Shown in pieces: positions 50,288 to 59,889 of a DNA stretch of 64,000 nt. The DNA is taken from assembly GCA_028278405.1 (NCBI GenBank), contig JANQEK010000002.1, positions 20,243 to 84,242 of the forward strand. The letters are read 5' to 3'. A program made the translations under genes and the position numbers. This stretch comes from Nitrospinaceae bacterium. GTDB taxonomy: Bacteria; Nitrospinota; Nitrospinia; Nitrospinales; Nitrospinaceae. Below the pieces are notes generated by a model, which did no database searches, was not told where the DNA came from, and saw only the letters and a list, made by a program, of their open reading frames with translations. Position 1 is the stretch's first letter; each line of letters starts with the position of its first letter.

Positions 50288-50519
50288 CGTCCGGTTCTTC
50301 CAATTGGTCCAAATATTTTAATGTGCGTTGGGCCTCTTTCTCGTCGATTTTGCTGATCGCAAACCCGACATGTACGATGACATAATCTCCGATTCCGGCT
50401 TCAGGAACATACGCCAGGAAAACTTCCTTCACGATACCGCCGAAGTTGACCCGGCCTTTCCGCGTCATGGGTTCTTTTCCGATGATGCTTTCGATTCTGC
50501 CGGGAATTGCAAGACACAT
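50271..50519 (-). CDS. hypC: Hydrogenase assembly chaperone HypC
   Basis: 82 residues starting [12 protein letters not shown], where Cys2 after Met removal is the residue that binds iron; the [20 protein letters not shown] segment is diagnostic. Hands the Fe(CN)2CO unit to the large subunit. 4 bases after hypF. Confidence 0.97.
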   Translation of the reverse strand: MCLAIPGRIESIIGKEPMTRKGRVNFGGIVKEVFLAYVPEAGIGDYVIVHVGFAISKIDEKEAQRTLKYLDQLEEPDDEIPG

Positions 50520-50523
50520 AACT

Positions 50524-52857
50524 CTACTTAGCCTTCCATTTTAAAGTACGCCTGGCACCCACAAACTGTCCAATCGCAATTCCACCGTCATTTGGCGGTA
50601 TCTGATGATGCCAGTAGGGTTTGAATCCTTCAAAACGCAAACGATGCACTGATTTCTCCGTCAGGTAACGGTTTTGGAAACAACCGCCGGTTAACGCAAT
50701 TTGTGGCTCACCGACCCGACGCGCTACGGCTATGATCATTTCAACCGCTGTATTGTGAAATTTAATTGAAATCTCACCAGGAGGTACATTCTGTTTTAAA
50801 TCCTTGAGCAGAGATTTCAGTATCGGTTCCCAGTCAAGAACCTCAACATCTCCCTGTCTCCGGAGTTCAAATGGATAGCAGGCTCCGGATGAACGAAGAA
50901 ACTCGGGTTCCGACCCATCCGGTTCCAGTTCCATCGCCGCTTGTCCTTCATAGGTAATGGTTTGGCGAATATCAAGCAGAGAGGCCACTGCATCGAACAG
51001 TCGTCCCATGCTGGAAGTCAAAGGAGAGTTGATGCCTTGCCGGAGCATCCTGTTAAAAACTTTAAGTTCCTGTGACGAAAAAGAGCGTATGGGAGCCAAA
51101 TCAGCGAGATCGCAGACATCCTCGCCAAACATTTCATAAAGAAGACCCAACGCACTTCTCCGGGGCTCGCGAATAGCCTTACTGGAGCCGGGCAAGGGGA
51201 AAGGACGCAAACTCGCCACACGATGAAAACTTTTTTCATCAACATACAAAAACTCCCCGCCCCAGAGGGAGCCGTCATCTCCATAACCGATTCCATCCCA
51301 CGCCACTCCCAGAACCGGTGGAATCAGCTGATTATCCACCATGCAGGAGAGAACGTGGGCGTAATGATGTTGTATGCGAACTGCTGGCGCACCGATTGTA
51401 TCCGCGTAGCGGGTCGAAGCATAATCGGGGTGCAAATCACAGGCCATCACGGAAGGTTGAGCAGGATACAGTTGTTTGAATTGCTCAATGGTGTTCTTAA
51501 ACGTGTCAAAGGACTGCACCGATTCTAAATCTCCGATATGCGGGCTTGGCACAATTTGCTTTCCATTTGAAACGGCGATCGTGTTTTTCAAATGACCGCC
51601 CACCGCTAAAATAACGGACTCCCTCACCGAGTCTCCGGAATCTGCTGCGGGTAAGGGTAACGGAAGAGGCGCGTATCCCCTGGCACGCCGAAGCACCATG
51701 GGCCGTCCCATCATCACCCGAACCACCGAATCATCCACCGGATGAATAATGTCCCGATTGTGAACCAGGAAGCCCGACGTCATGGAACCCAAACGTTCCA
51801 CGGCCTCGTGGTTATCGGTGCACAGGGTTTCCTCGGAAATATTACCGCTGGTGGCAACGACGGGAAAGCCGAGCTCCTTCATTAAAATATGGTGCAACGG
51901 TGTATAGGGAAGCATGACGCCGATATATGGGTTACGAGGCGCCAGGTTTTCCGCCAAGACCGGGGATTTCTTTTTAAGGAGAACAATCGGAGCCTGAGAC
52001 GAGCACAACAATTCCTCCTCCAAAGAAGAAACTTCGCACACCGTTTTAACCTTTTCCAAAGAAGGAAACATGACGGCCAGCGGTTTCTCGGACCGGTGTT
52101 TGAGCTCTCGGAGGCGATTCACACCAACAGGGTCTCGGGCATCCACCATCAAGTGAAATCCTCCGAGTCCTTTTACAGCGATGATCTGTTTATTTCTTAA
52201 AACCGCCACAGCTCTATCCAGAGCCTGCGTATGGGAAGATACAGCGTGGCCATCGGCTGTCCAGAATTCCACTCGAGGACCACATTGCGAACAAGCGTTG
52301 GGTTGGGCATGAAACCGGCGATCCTCCGGATTTTCATATTCCGCCAGGCAGAAATCGCACATGGTAAAACGGTTCATTGACGTGCGAGGCCGGTCGTAGG
52401 GAAGGGATTTCAGAATACTGTAACGAGGACCACAGTGCGTGCAATTAGTGAAGGGGTACCGGTAACGCCGGTTATCGGGATCCATAATTTCCGCGCAACA
52501 CTCCGCACAGGTAGCGAGGTCGGGTAGAATCCATGCTGTAGTTTCCTGCTCCGGTTCGCTGCAAATTATTTCGAAGCCGTCGTCATCCACAGAGGGAATC
52601 GGAACCCGGTCGAAATCCAGAATCTGAGCGGCGAGAGGTTTTTCAGGCTCGAGTCGGTCCAGAAAATTATCCAGAGCCGGGCGATGGCCTTCCACTTCGA
52701 TAACCACGCCTTGTCCCGTATTGCGGACCCATCCCGTCAATCCCAGGCGCGTCGCCAACTGGTAAACGAATGGCCGAAACCCCACACCCTGCACAGCACC
52801 CTGGAGTTGCAGTCGTATCCGGTTTTTGGTTTCCACTTTCAAGTTTGACAAACTCAC
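50524..52857 (-). CDS. hypF: Carbamoyltransferase HypF
   Basis: 777 residues. Order: acylphosphatase domain (GAVQGVGFRPFVYQLATRLG), two zinc fingers (CAECCAEI ... CTHCG and CDFCLAEY ... CSQCG), YrdC-like domain (IIAVKGLGGFHLMVDARDP), and the Kae1-like carbamoyltransferase domain (VMACDLHPDYASTRYAD, VLGVAWDGIGYGDDGSLWGGE, ALTGGCFQNRYL). Makes the CN ligand precursor from carbamoyl phosphate and ATP. Overlaps hypA by 4 bases. Confidence 0.97.
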   Translation of the reverse strand: MSLSNLKVETKNRIRLQLQGAVQGVGFRPFVYQLATRLGLTGWVRNTGQGVVIEVEGHRPALDNFLDRLEPEKPLAAQILDFDRVPIPSVDDDGFEIICSEPEQETTAWILPDLATCAECCAEIMDPDNRRYRYPFTNCTHCGPRYSILKSLPYDRPRTSMNRFTMCDFCLAEYENPEDRRFHAQPNACSQCGPRVEFWTADGHAVSSHTQALDRAVAVLRNKQIIAVKGLGGFHLMVDARDPVGVNRLRELKHRSEKPLAVMFPSLEKVKTVCEVSSLEEELLCSSQAPIVLLKKKSPVLAENLAPRNPYIGVMLPYTPLHHILMKELGFPVVATSGNISEETLCTDNHEAVERLGSMTSGFLVHNRDIIHPVDDSVVRVMMGRPMVLRRARGYAPLPLPLPAADSGDSVRESVILAVGGHLKNTIAVSNGKQIVPSPHIGDLESVQSFDTFKNTIEQFKQLYPAQPSVMACDLHPDYASTRYADTIGAPAVRIQHHYAHVLSCMVDNQLIPPVLGVAWDGIGYGDDGSLWGGEFLYVDEKSFHRVASLRPFPLPGSSKAIREPRRSALGLLYEMFGEDVCDLADLAPIRSFSSQELKVFNRMLRQGINSPLTSSMGRLFDAVASLLDIRQTITYEGQAAMELEPDGSEPEFLRSSGACYPFELRRQGDVEVLDWEPILKSLLKDLKQNVPPGEISIKFHNTAVEMIIAVARRVGEPQIALTGGCFQNRYLTEKSVHRLRFEGFKPYWHHQIPPNDGGIAIGQFVGARRTLKWKAK

Positions 52858-53120
52858 GCTTCTTCGAGCTCCACACTATCGATCCAGATATCCTGCGCGC
52901 GCGGATCAGTAGTGTCCGTTTCAACCTCGATATCGACTCGCGCATCCTCGGCCACTGTGTTTTTGGCGGCTTCCTCGAAATGCTCCATAAAATGCTCCGG
53001 GGAGATGTGCGCCAGCGCACCGAGTTTGACCTTGAGACCCACTACCTTACATCCACCATGGGTCAAGGAAACAGAAAGAATTTTCCGCATCAAGTCGGTC
53101 ATCAGCGATTGCTCATGCAT
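52854..53120 (-). CDS. hypA: HypA-like nickel chaperone lacking the zinc-binding loop
   Basis: 88 residues, against about 113 for HypA. The N-terminus MHEQSLMTDLMRKI keeps the nickel-binding MHE and the first fold half (VVGLKVKLGALAHISPEHFMEHFEEA). The loop with two CxxC pairs that holds structural zinc is missing: the chain goes from DIEVETDTTDPRAQ straight to the final strand DIWIDSVELEE. The only Cys is at position 24. Nickel insertion may still work through MHE, but zinc-dependent control cannot. It overlaps the protease gene by 8 bases and hypF by 4. Confidence 0.85.
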   Translation of the reverse strand: MHEQSLMTDLMRKILSVSLTHGGCKVVGLKVKLGALAHISPEHFMEHFEEAAKNTVAEDARVDIEVETDTTDPRAQDIWIDSVELEEA

Positions 53121-53595
53121 CGGAACTTTCTCCCGTTAATGTTTGAAGTTCTTTATTGATCTGCCGGACTGCTTTCACTATTGCGCCCTGCACCGGAGAA
53201 GACACTTCCGCACCGGGCTCGAATTGTGAACCTTCGACACCGAAGACCATCAGCCGCAATGGAAGCTTGTCCAATGCACGTGCCATTTCGATGGCATCGT
53301 GGACACTGAAATTATGAGTGGAACATCGTAGAAACTGCGCCGGCATGGATTGCTCCGAAGCGTCATATCGGTGAATGGTGCCGGCTTTCGCATTCGACTG
53401 TACCGCATCCACAAGAATCACCGGGCCCGTTTGATCCATGGCGTCCATCAAAGCGGTAGCCTCTCCACTCTGCTCCAAAAATTTCACTCCGGGCAAAGGC
53501 TTCTCCTTTAACTGCCGCACGACCAGCAAACCTGCCGCATCGTCACCACGAAACTCATTACCGACCCCGATGACCGTAATCGTTTCACCCTCCAT
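53113..53595 (-). CDS. Hydrogenase maturation endopeptidase
   Basis: 160 residues. HyaD/HybD fold: VIGVGNEFRGDDAAGLLVVR with the nickel-sensing Glu and Asp, ILVDAVQSNAKAG, THNFSVHDAI with the conserved His. Removes the short C-terminal tail of the large subunit after nickel insertion. The gene sits 6 bases after that subunit. Confidence 0.94.
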   Translation of the reverse strand: MEGETITVIGVGNEFRGDDAAGLLVVRQLKEKPLPGVKFLEQSGEATALMDAMDQTGPVILVDAVQSNAKAGTIHRYDASEQSMPAQFLRCSTHNFSVHDAIEMARALDKLPLRLMVFGVEGSQFEPGAEVSSPVQGAIVKAVRQINKELQTLTGESSDA

Positions 53596-53601
53596 CTGTC
53601 G

Positions 53602-54894
53602 CTACCCCCGATCCACGTTCAGTTTTAAAAAATGGGTGGCGCAGGAAATACAGGGATCGTAGTTTCGGATGGCCTGTTCGCATTGCCATTGCAGTTGGTC
53701 ATCCGCTTGATCCATATGCTCCGGAACGAAGGCCCACAGATCGTTTTCGATGGTTTTCTGATTTTGCGATGTGGGAGGGACGATTTTAGCGTCCTGGATG
53801 ATTCCTTTTTCGTCGACTCGATACCGATGATACAAAATTCCGCGCGGGGCTTCGGTGCAGGCGTACCCGGTTGCGGCACGCGGTTCCAACGCTATAGCCG
53901 GCTGATCCGGCATCTCATAGCTTTCAATAATCCTTAATGCCTCCTCCACTGCGAACAACGATTCGACACACCGGATAATGATACTTTTAAACGGATTGCT
54001 ACACGTTTCACCCAGCCCCGCTTCTTTCGCCACATCCTTTGCGACTTTCGGAAGCTGGTCATAATTGAGGCTGTAACGGGCCATCGGCCCCACAAAGTAA
54101 CTGTCCCTTTCCTTCAACACGGAATGGAGCGCGTTGGAATGTTTGACGTGTTGCTCCTCAAAGTGGTCATCATACTGGGACACATCGATATCCAGACCTT
54201 TATTAGATACAATCCGGCCCTCATTGAACGGATACTCATCCGGATGCTGGAGAGCGACAAATTCATAGTCCCTTTCGAAATCTGGGAACGGCAGTTTGGC
54301 GACAAACTTGACCGCCTCGACTGCAAAGTCACGTGCCCACTTCAAATTGTCCTGGAGGGATTTCAGTTCCTCCCTGTGTGGAACCCTGTAAAACCCTCCC
54401 ACTTTGACATTGATCGGATGAATTTCACGTCCCCCGAGCAATGTCAGAATCTCGTTGCCGGTTTTTTTAAACCGCAGCACATTTTCAATGAGTTCCTTAT
54501 GGTCTTTGGCGATCTGGATGGCGTCCTGATAACCGAGGAAGTCGGGTGCGTGCAGCATGAAGGCGTGGAGGATGTGGCTTTCGATCCACTCTCCGCAATA
54601 AATCAGGCGACGCAGTTCGCGCAGGGGACCCGTCACTTGAACCCCAAATGCGTTTTCCATCGCATGAACCGCGCTCATTTGGTAAGCAATGGGACAAATG
54701 CCGCAAATGCGTGCGGTAATATCAGGAGCTTCTGTGTAATCACGATCCCGGAGAAAAGCCTCGAAGAAACGGGGCGGTTCGAAAATTTTCAGCTTAACAT
54801 CAGTGAGTTCTTTGTCCTTGATCTTCAGGTACAGAGCCCCCTCCCCTTCGACACGGGCCAGGTAATCGACTTTGATGATTTTAGTCTTTTTCAT
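53602..54894 (-). CDS. NiFe hydrogenase large (alpha) subunit, group 3b-like
   Basis: 430 residues. N-terminal nickel site RICGIC (62-67) and C-terminal DPCISCATH (Cys415, Cys418, His421), followed by a 9-residue tail FLKLNVDRG for the maturation protease to remove. The frame is open upstream to 55086, but the ATG at 54894 ([20 protein letters not shown]) gives the family start and overlaps the small-subunit stop by 14 bases. The four-subunit neighbourhood (beta, gamma, delta, alpha) identifies the cytosolic bidirectional NADP-linked sulfhydrogenase type. Confidence 0.97.
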   Translation of the reverse strand: MKKTKIIKVDYLARVEGEGALYLKIKDKELTDVKLKIFEPPRFFEAFLRDRDYTEAPDITARICGICPIAYQMSAVHAMENAFGVQVTGPLRELRRLIYCGEWIESHILHAFMLHAPDFLGYQDAIQIAKDHKELIENVLRFKKTGNEILTLLGGREIHPINVKVGGFYRVPHREELKSLQDNLKWARDFAVEAVKFVAKLPFPDFERDYEFVALQHPDEYPFNEGRIVSNKGLDIDVSQYDDHFEEQHVKHSNALHSVLKERDSYFVGPMARYSLNYDQLPKVAKDVAKEAGLGETCSNPFKSIIIRCVESLFAVEEALRIIESYEMPDQPAIALEPRAATGYACTEAPRGILYHRYRVDEKGIIQDAKIVPPTSQNQKTIENDLWAFVPEHMDQADDQLQWQCEQAIRNYDPCISCATHFLKLNVDRG

Positions 54895-55663
54895 AATCTC
54901 TGGCCCCTTTTTGGAACGCCTTCGTGTTTGCGTTAAAACTCCTGAACGCCCGCACAATGTTTTCCCGCTCCATTCCCTTATCTTCCAACACGTTTCCCAT
55001 TGAAGGAATATTCGGGGTCTCTTTCGGACCGAAGCAGGCATAGCATCCGCGATTGTAGGAAGGACAGATCGCATTGCATCCCGCATGTGTCACCGGTCCC
55101 ATACAGGGAGTCCCGTGAGCGACCATCACACAAACATTGCCTCTTAATTTGCATTCTATACAGACACTGTGCGCTGGAGTATTGGGTTTGCGTCCGTTCA
55201 AAAATGCATTGATAACTTCAAGTAATTGCATTTTGTCGACCGGGCACCCACGCAATTCAAAATCAACCCGGATGTGATCGGCAATGGCGGTCGAATGCTT
55301 CAATGTTTGAATATATCCAGGGTGCGCGTATACGATGGAAATGAATTCTTTCACGTCCTTGAAATTGCGCAGGGCCTGGATACCTCCTGAAGTGGCGCAG
55401 GCACCGATGGTAATCAGGAATTTGGATTGACGGCGGATCTGGTGAATACGCTCGGCGTCCTCGGGCGTGGTGATAGAACCCTCGACCAGGGAAAGATCGT
55501 AAGGACCTTTTTTAAAAGCACGTGTGGCCTCGGGAAAACTGGCAATGTCAATAGAGTCAGCTACCGCAAGCAATTCGTCCTCGCAATCAAGAAGACTTAA
55601 CTGGCAGCCGTCGCAGGAAGCGAACTTCCACACGGCCAGTTTGGGTTTTTTACCTTGCACCAT
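54881..55663 (-). CDS. NiFe hydrogenase small (delta) subunit
   Basis: 260 residues. [15 protein letters not shown] (Cys17, Cys20), IGACATSGG (Cys89) and RGCPVDK supply the proximal cluster; [29 protein letters not shown] supply the further iron-sulfur clusters. No Tat signal, hence cytosolic. The start is the ATG at 55663 with a GGGAGAT site, 1 base after the gamma gene; the longer frame to 55723 runs into the gamma gene. Confidence 0.96.
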   Translation of the reverse strand: MVQGKKPKLAVWKFASCDGCQLSLLDCEDELLAVADSIDIASFPEATRAFKKGPYDLSLVEGSITTPEDAERIHQIRRQSKFLITIGACATSGGIQALRNFKDVKEFISIVYAHPGYIQTLKHSTAIADHIRVDFELRGCPVDKMQLLEVINAFLNGRKPNTPAHSVCIECKLRGNVCVMVAHGTPCMGPVTHAGCNAICPSYNRGCYACFGPKETPNIPSMGNVLEDKGMERENIVRAFRSFNANTKAFQKGARDYEKD

Positions 55664-55664
55664 C

Positions 55665-56516
55665 TTATATCTCCCGTTTGCCGAAAATATTCCGGACCCG
55701 CTCGTAGCTAAACACCGGTCCATCCTTACAGATAAATTCCGGTCCGAACTGGCAATGCCCGCAAAACCCGATCGCGCATTTCATATTCCGTTCCATAGTC
55801 AGATAAATATTTGAGTTCTCTATTCCTTGTTTTTGCAGTTCATTGACCGTGAAACGCATCATGATTTCCGGACCGCAAATCATGGCAAGGGTATTGTCCG
55901 GATCAGAGATCGCTTTGGGAATCAATTGAGTGACTACCCCGACGTTCCCCATCCACCCTCTTTTCGCAGAATCGACCGTAGCATCGACATGCAGATCGAA
56001 CCGGCCACGCCATTTTTCCAGTTCCTTTCCATACAACAGGTCATCGGGGTTTCGCGCTCCATACAATATAGAAATATTCCCGTATTGCTCCCGCTCCGCC
56101 AATAGCTTGTAGATGACAGGACGTAACGGAGCCAGCCCCACCCCGCCTGCGACGATCACGACATCGTTTCCGGCGGCTTCCTGGAAAGGCCAGGGGGTGC
56201 CGAAGGGACCGCGGACACCGATTCTATCGCCTTTCTTCATTTTTTTAAGGGCTTGTGTTACCCAGCCTACTGAACGAATGGTGTGGGTCAAGGTATGCGT
56301 TCGAGCGGGATCGCCGCTAATCGATAAGGGGACTTCGCCGACACCAAAAACGTAAACCATATTGAATTGACCCGGAACAAAATGAAAATCCGACTCATCA
56401 CCCTCCGGTTGCGTTTCGATGGAAAACACATCACCCGTTTCCCTCCGGACCTTGAGAATCCTATGTGGCAATGGGATCATCGGTTGCGTTGTGGCAGTGG
56501 AAGCATTGCCCTGCAT
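55665..56516 (-). CDS. Hydrogenase gamma subunit (FAD/NAD(P)-binding)
   Basis: 283 residues. Ferredoxin-NADP reductase fold: [22 protein letters not shown] for [39 protein letters not shown] for the nucleotide, and a C-terminal 2Fe-2S Cys cluster [20 protein letters not shown]. Exchanges electrons with NAD(P)H. Its ATG overlaps the stop of the cyclic-nucleotide domain gene by one base (TGATG). Confidence 0.94.
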   Translation of the reverse strand: MQGNASTATTQPMIPLPHRILKVRRETGDVFSIETQPEGDESDFHFVPGQFNMVYVFGVGEVPLSISGDPARTHTLTHTIRSVGWVTQALKKMKKGDRIGVRGPFGTPWPFQEAAGNDVVIVAGGVGLAPLRPVIYKLLAEREQYGNISILYGARNPDDLLYGKELEKWRGRFDLHVDATVDSAKRGWMGNVGVVTQLIPKAISDPDNTLAMICGPEIMMRFTVNELQKQGIENSNIYLTMERNMKCAIGFCGHCQFGPEFICKDGPVFSYERVRNIFGKREI

Positions 56517-56977
56517 CAGACCTGCGCTCCATAAACATCCAGTAACTGCACCCGGGTGTGTTGCAGACGCTCCGTAACCACCGAGAAAAACCGCTTGAAC
56601 AATTCATAACCCAACTCATGATCCTCTTCGCACTTTTTACGAAGGCACTTCCCATCGATGGCGATGGCACGCACCAGAGTGAGCGCATGCGCATCAAAAT
56701 GCCACTGGTAAGGCGGAACCATCCATGACCAGCCGAAAACGAGTCCTTCTTCAACGGTATCGATGATCATCGGTTCCTTATTGGGAGGAGCCATTTCAAG
56801 CGCCACTTTGCCTTGTCGAACCAGGAAAAACCGGTCCGCCTGATCCCCTTCATGGAACAAAATCTCCCCGGCCTCGAATCGCACATTGCTCGCGCATCCA
56901 ACCAGAAGCTCAAAGTATTTGGGTTCCAATTCCTTAAAAAAAGGATGTTCTTCTAGAATGGGTTGTAATGATTTCAT
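56516..56977 (-). CDS. Cyclic-nucleotide-binding-domain protein without DNA-binding domain
   Basis: About 153 residues. One cNMP-binding fold (HPFFKELEPKYFELLVGCAS, GEILFHEGDQADRFFLVRQGKVAL, FGWSWMVPPYQWHFDAHAL) with a short helical end; there is no helix-turn-helix. The RxAA phosphate-cassette is not evident, so the ligand is unclear. It lies between the beta and gamma hydrogenase genes and is coupled to gamma, so it probably acts on the enzyme itself. I use the second ATG at 56977, 7 bases after AAGGAG; the ATG at 56983 is only one base from it. Confidence 0.85.
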   Translation of the reverse strand: MKSLQPILEEHPFFKELEPKYFELLVGCASNVRFEAGEILFHEGDQADRFFLVRQGKVALEMAPPNKEPMIIDTVEEGLVFGWSWMVPPYQWHFDAHALTLVRAIAIDGKCLRKKCEEDHELGYELFKRFFSVVTERLQHTRVQLLDVYGAQV

Positions 56978-57008
56978 AACCATTCTCCTTTATGGTATTT
57001 CAGAGCTC

Positions 57009-58157
57009 TCATTTCTTTTTCTCCTGAGACTTGGGGGTTTTCCGGATAGCGGCCGCTTCTTCCGTGATATCGATGCCCTCCGGACACCAGGTAATGCAAC
57101 GCCCGCAACCCACACAACCAGAAGTATCGAACTGATCGTGCCACGTGGAAAGCTTATGAGTCATCCACTGCCGGTAGCGGGACTTGAACGAATGCCGGGT
57201 ATGGCCGCCACCCATGTAGGTAAAATCCAGATTAAAACACGAATCCCAACTGCGCCAACGTTCTGCATGATCGCCGGAAAGATCGGTAACATCCTCCACC
57301 GTGGAGCAGAAACAGGTGGGGCATGCCATTGTGCAGTTGGCGCAACTGAGGCACCGCTTGGCTACGTCGTCCCACCGGGGGTGGTCCGGGTTGTCCTGCA
57401 ACAGTGCGCGAATCCCCTGTGTGTTCAGTGTTCGTCCCATTTGTTCGGCTGCACGGTTCACCGCGGCATTGGCAGCAGCCTCTTCCTGAGAATCTGCGGA
57501 TTCAAAGGATAGTTTTTCAAGAAGGCCCGTTCCTCTTTCTGATCCCGCCTCGGCCACAAAATAGTGCCGGTCGTTGTCGATCACTTCAGTAAGCGCCAAG
57601 TCAAATCCTGCCTTCGCTTCGGGTCCGGTATTCATGGATACACAAAAACAGGTGTTGGCAGCCTGACCACAATTAACGGCAACTATCAGCAGATTTTCGC
57701 GACGCGCCTTGTAAACAGGATCCACATACGCATCTTCCATAAACACCTTGTCTTGAATGGCGATTGCATGTAACTCGCAGGATCGTACTCCTAAAAATGC
57801 ATATCGGAGCGGTTCCTCTTCCTCTGGATGAATTTCAAATCCTTGATCGCTTCGCTTCGCGGTCCAGAGTTTTTGCCTTGGGGGAAACAGGAATTTCTTC
57901 CACGAGTGAGGGCCGACGTTGTAACCGAACAACGCATTGTCCAAGCGTTTCTCCAAACGATACGTGCCGCCTTCCTGATCGTCGGTCCAGCCTTCCGGCA
58001 AATCAGCAATGGAGCGGACTGCATCGTAGATGATCGCTCCATCACGCATCGTGGGTCCCATTACCTGATACCCGGAGTCTGTCAATTCCACTATCAAATT
58101 TTGGAGAGCTTCCCGATCAAGGGTGTATTTGGCGCCTATACGGGGTGAGGAGGCCAT
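57009..58157 (-). CDS. Hydrogenase beta subunit (4Fe-4S electron-transfer)
   Basis: 382 residues. C-terminal bacterial-type ferredoxin: [16 protein letters not shown] (about 275-290) and [17 protein letters not shown] (about 347-363). N-terminal part matches sulfhydrogenase beta ([39 protein letters not shown]). Relays electrons between the hydrogenase core and gamma or outside carriers such as ferredoxin. I choose the ATG at 58157 ([10 protein letters not shown]) over the TTG at 58184. First gene of the operon running to hypE. Confidence 0.93.
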   Translation of the reverse strand: MASSPRIGAKYTLDREALQNLIVELTDSGYQVMGPTMRDGAIIYDAVRSIADLPEGWTDDQEGGTYRLEKRLDNALFGYNVGPHSWKKFLFPPRQKLWTAKRSDQGFEIHPEEEEPLRYAFLGVRSCELHAIAIQDKVFMEDAYVDPVYKARRENLLIVAVNCGQAANTCFCVSMNTGPEAKAGFDLALTEVIDNDRHYFVAEAGSERGTGLLEKLSFESADSQEEAAANAAVNRAAEQMGRTLNTQGIRALLQDNPDHPRWDDVAKRCLSCANCTMACPTCFCSTVEDVTDLSGDHAERWRSWDSCFNLDFTYMGGGHTRHSFKSRYRQWMTHKLSTWHDQFDTSGCVGCGRCITWCPEGIDITEEAAAIRKTPKSQEKKK

Positions 58158-58215
58158 GGTGTATTCCCATTTTGGACCGGACAATAGAATTAATAGGATA
58201 TTACCAGCTACCCCG

Positions 58216-58242
58216 CCGTCGGGAAAGATGAAAATCCGACGG
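58216..58242 (-). promoter_or_regulatory. Inverted repeat in the leader of the hydrogenase operon
   Basis: CCGTCGG and CCGACGG, a perfect 7-bp inverted repeat with a 13-base spacer, 59 bases before the beta gene ATG in the 271-base spacer to the divergent protease gene. It could be a regulator site or an mRNA leader stem. No FNR-like TTGAT-N4-ATCAA is seen in the spacer. Confidence 0.45.
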
Positions 58243-58428
58243 AGATTGTCAGCTAATATCGTATTCCTTTCCTATATTTGAGGATACTTTCGAGTCATCA
58301 TTTATTCTTCAAAACATCGTAACGATAAGGCTTTTTAAACCAAAAGTGACCCCTTTTGAGAAAAATGGTACAACAGACCCGGGCAGGCCCTGTTCCCGGT
58401 CAAAACCTTCGAGAAATGGAAAACCCTG

Positions 58429-59853
58429 ATGGCTGAAAACATGGAAATTTTCAGGCTGCTGTACTTGGCATTGGGTCCCGGAATTGCGCTCGCAGTTTAC
58501 ATTTATTATTCCGACAAGTGGGAACCGGAACCCAAAACTCTGGTCATCCAAAGCTTTTTGCTTGGAGGACTGGCCTGTTTTCCGAGCTATTTTTATGAAG
58601 ACACTTTTTTAAGGCTTTTGGGATGGGAAGGGATCACAGAATCCGGGGAGTACACTCCCTGGTGGCATACGGCGGTCTATGCTTTTTTCGGTGTGGCGTT
58701 GGCGGAAGAGTTGTGCAAATTCCTGTTTCTGAAAGCTTTTGTGTACGACAACCCGGAATTCAGCGAACCCTTTGACGGCATCGTTTACGGAGGACTGGTG
58801 GGATGCGGCTTTGCCACCGTTGAAAATCTTATCTATGTTTTCTCCCTGGGGCAGGAAACGGGAATCATCCGGATGTTCACAGCAGTACCCGGCCATGTTT
58901 TTGAAGGAATGATACTGGGATATTTTTTAGGCCACGCTAAATTCAGCCCGTCTCCCGAAAAAGAATTGATAAAGGGTCTCTGTGTCGTGGTGATCCTCCA
59001 TGGAATTTACGACGCAGCTGTTCTCTCCCACAGCGACTGGTCTTTCCTGATTATTTTTATGATGGTGCTTGTGGGATTGTATCTGGGGCTCAAGGCCAAG
59101 AAGGAATTGGCCAAACATTCGGCGGTTATCGAGTTTTCGGAAACGGAATTTATCTTCACAAAAAAGGGTCGAAAAAAACGAACTCTCGTTCTCAAAGATA
59201 TTCGAAACCTGCTGTCGAACGGCAAGCTGAATCTTGACGACCCCCTGGTTGTCAAGAAAACGGGTAAAACCAAAACGGTCAAGGAAATATTTTCCTCGGA
59301 AATTATTTCCCAATATTCCGGGCTGGTTAAGAGCCCACCCAAAGGTCAACCCGTTAAACTTTTTCTGACAATGTATGGATTGACTTTCGGTTTGTATTTT
59401 TATTTCTGGTTTCTCAGAAATTACCGGAATTTTAGAAATTACAAACGCATTCAAATAAATCCCGAATTAAAAACGCTGGCACTCTTCAGTGCAGCGATTA
59501 TTCCCTATTTCGCCTATGGCGTGGTTTTAGGTGAATTGGGATTATCCCGGCTTGATGCGTCTATAAAGGTCGCATTAGACCTTGCCGTCGCAGCAATTCC
59601 GGCTATTTTCCTATTCTTTCAACTACGCATCCTGAAACGATTTTTAAAAAGGAAGATGAAAGGAGCTTTCAGCGTAGGGATGATTTCCCTTGGATTTTTT
59701 ATGTTCAACGGCTTGGGAAAACTGTTGCCCCCGAATTTTTCCTACTATTGGCTTGCTGCGATAACTTTGATTGTATGCGAGGGTATCATCCTGGCTTTCG
59801 TCCAAAAGGATTTGAATGCATATTGGAAACTGGAAAAAGAAGAAATTGATTGA
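58429..59853 (+). CDS. PrsW-family intramembrane metalloprotease with C-terminal membrane extension
   Basis: 474 residues. The first 220 residues are the PrsW core: YYSDKWEPEPKTLVIQSFLLG, ALAEELCKFLFLKAF (Glu93, Glu94, Lys97), VENLIYVFSL (Glu132), VPGHVFEGMILGYF (His156), ILHGIYDAAVLS (His191). These are the zinc-site positions of the family, which cleaves membrane proteins such as anti-sigma factors. Residues about 225-310 form a soluble domain and 310-470 a second membrane part starting LTMYGLTFGLYFYFWFLRNYRNF, which resembles DUF4234-type segments. This extension is not in ordinary PrsW. No anti-sigma factor is seen nearby. Confidence 0.87.
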   Translation: MAENMEIFRLLYLALGPGIALAVYIYYSDKWEPEPKTLVIQSFLLGGLACFPSYFYEDTFLRLLGWEGITESGEYTPWWHTAVYAFFGVALAEELCKFLFLKAFVYDNPEFSEPFDGIVYGGLVGCGFATVENLIYVFSLGQETGIIRMFTAVPGHVFEGMILGYFLGHAKFSPSPEKELIKGLCVVVILHGIYDAAVLSHSDWSFLIIFMMVLVGLYLGLKAKKELAKHSAVIEFSETEFIFTKKGRKKRTLVLKDIRNLLSNGKLNLDDPLVVKKTGKTKTVKEIFSSEIISQYSGLVKSPPKGQPVKLFLTMYGLTFGLYFYFWFLRNYRNFRNYKRIQINPELKTLALFSAAIIPYFAYGVVLGELGLSRLDASIKVALDLAVAAIPAIFLFFQLRILKRFLKRKMKGAFSVGMISLGFFMFNGLGKLLPPNFSYYWLAAITLIVCEGIILAFVQKDLNAYWKLEKEEID

Positions 59854-59889
59854 CTGATAAGATTTTCATCCAATTTTCGATCAATACAA

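Noticed and set aside
52854..53120. Frameshift as the cause of the short HypA
   Set aside because: The final strand DIWIDSVELEE is still in frame and resembles the normal HypA end, and both gene overlaps are intact, so an internal loop deletion fits better.
53602..55086. 64-codon N-terminal extension of the hydrogenase large subunit
   Set aside because: The extra part overlaps the small-subunit gene in another frame and has no family similarity; the ATG at 54894 gives the normal start.
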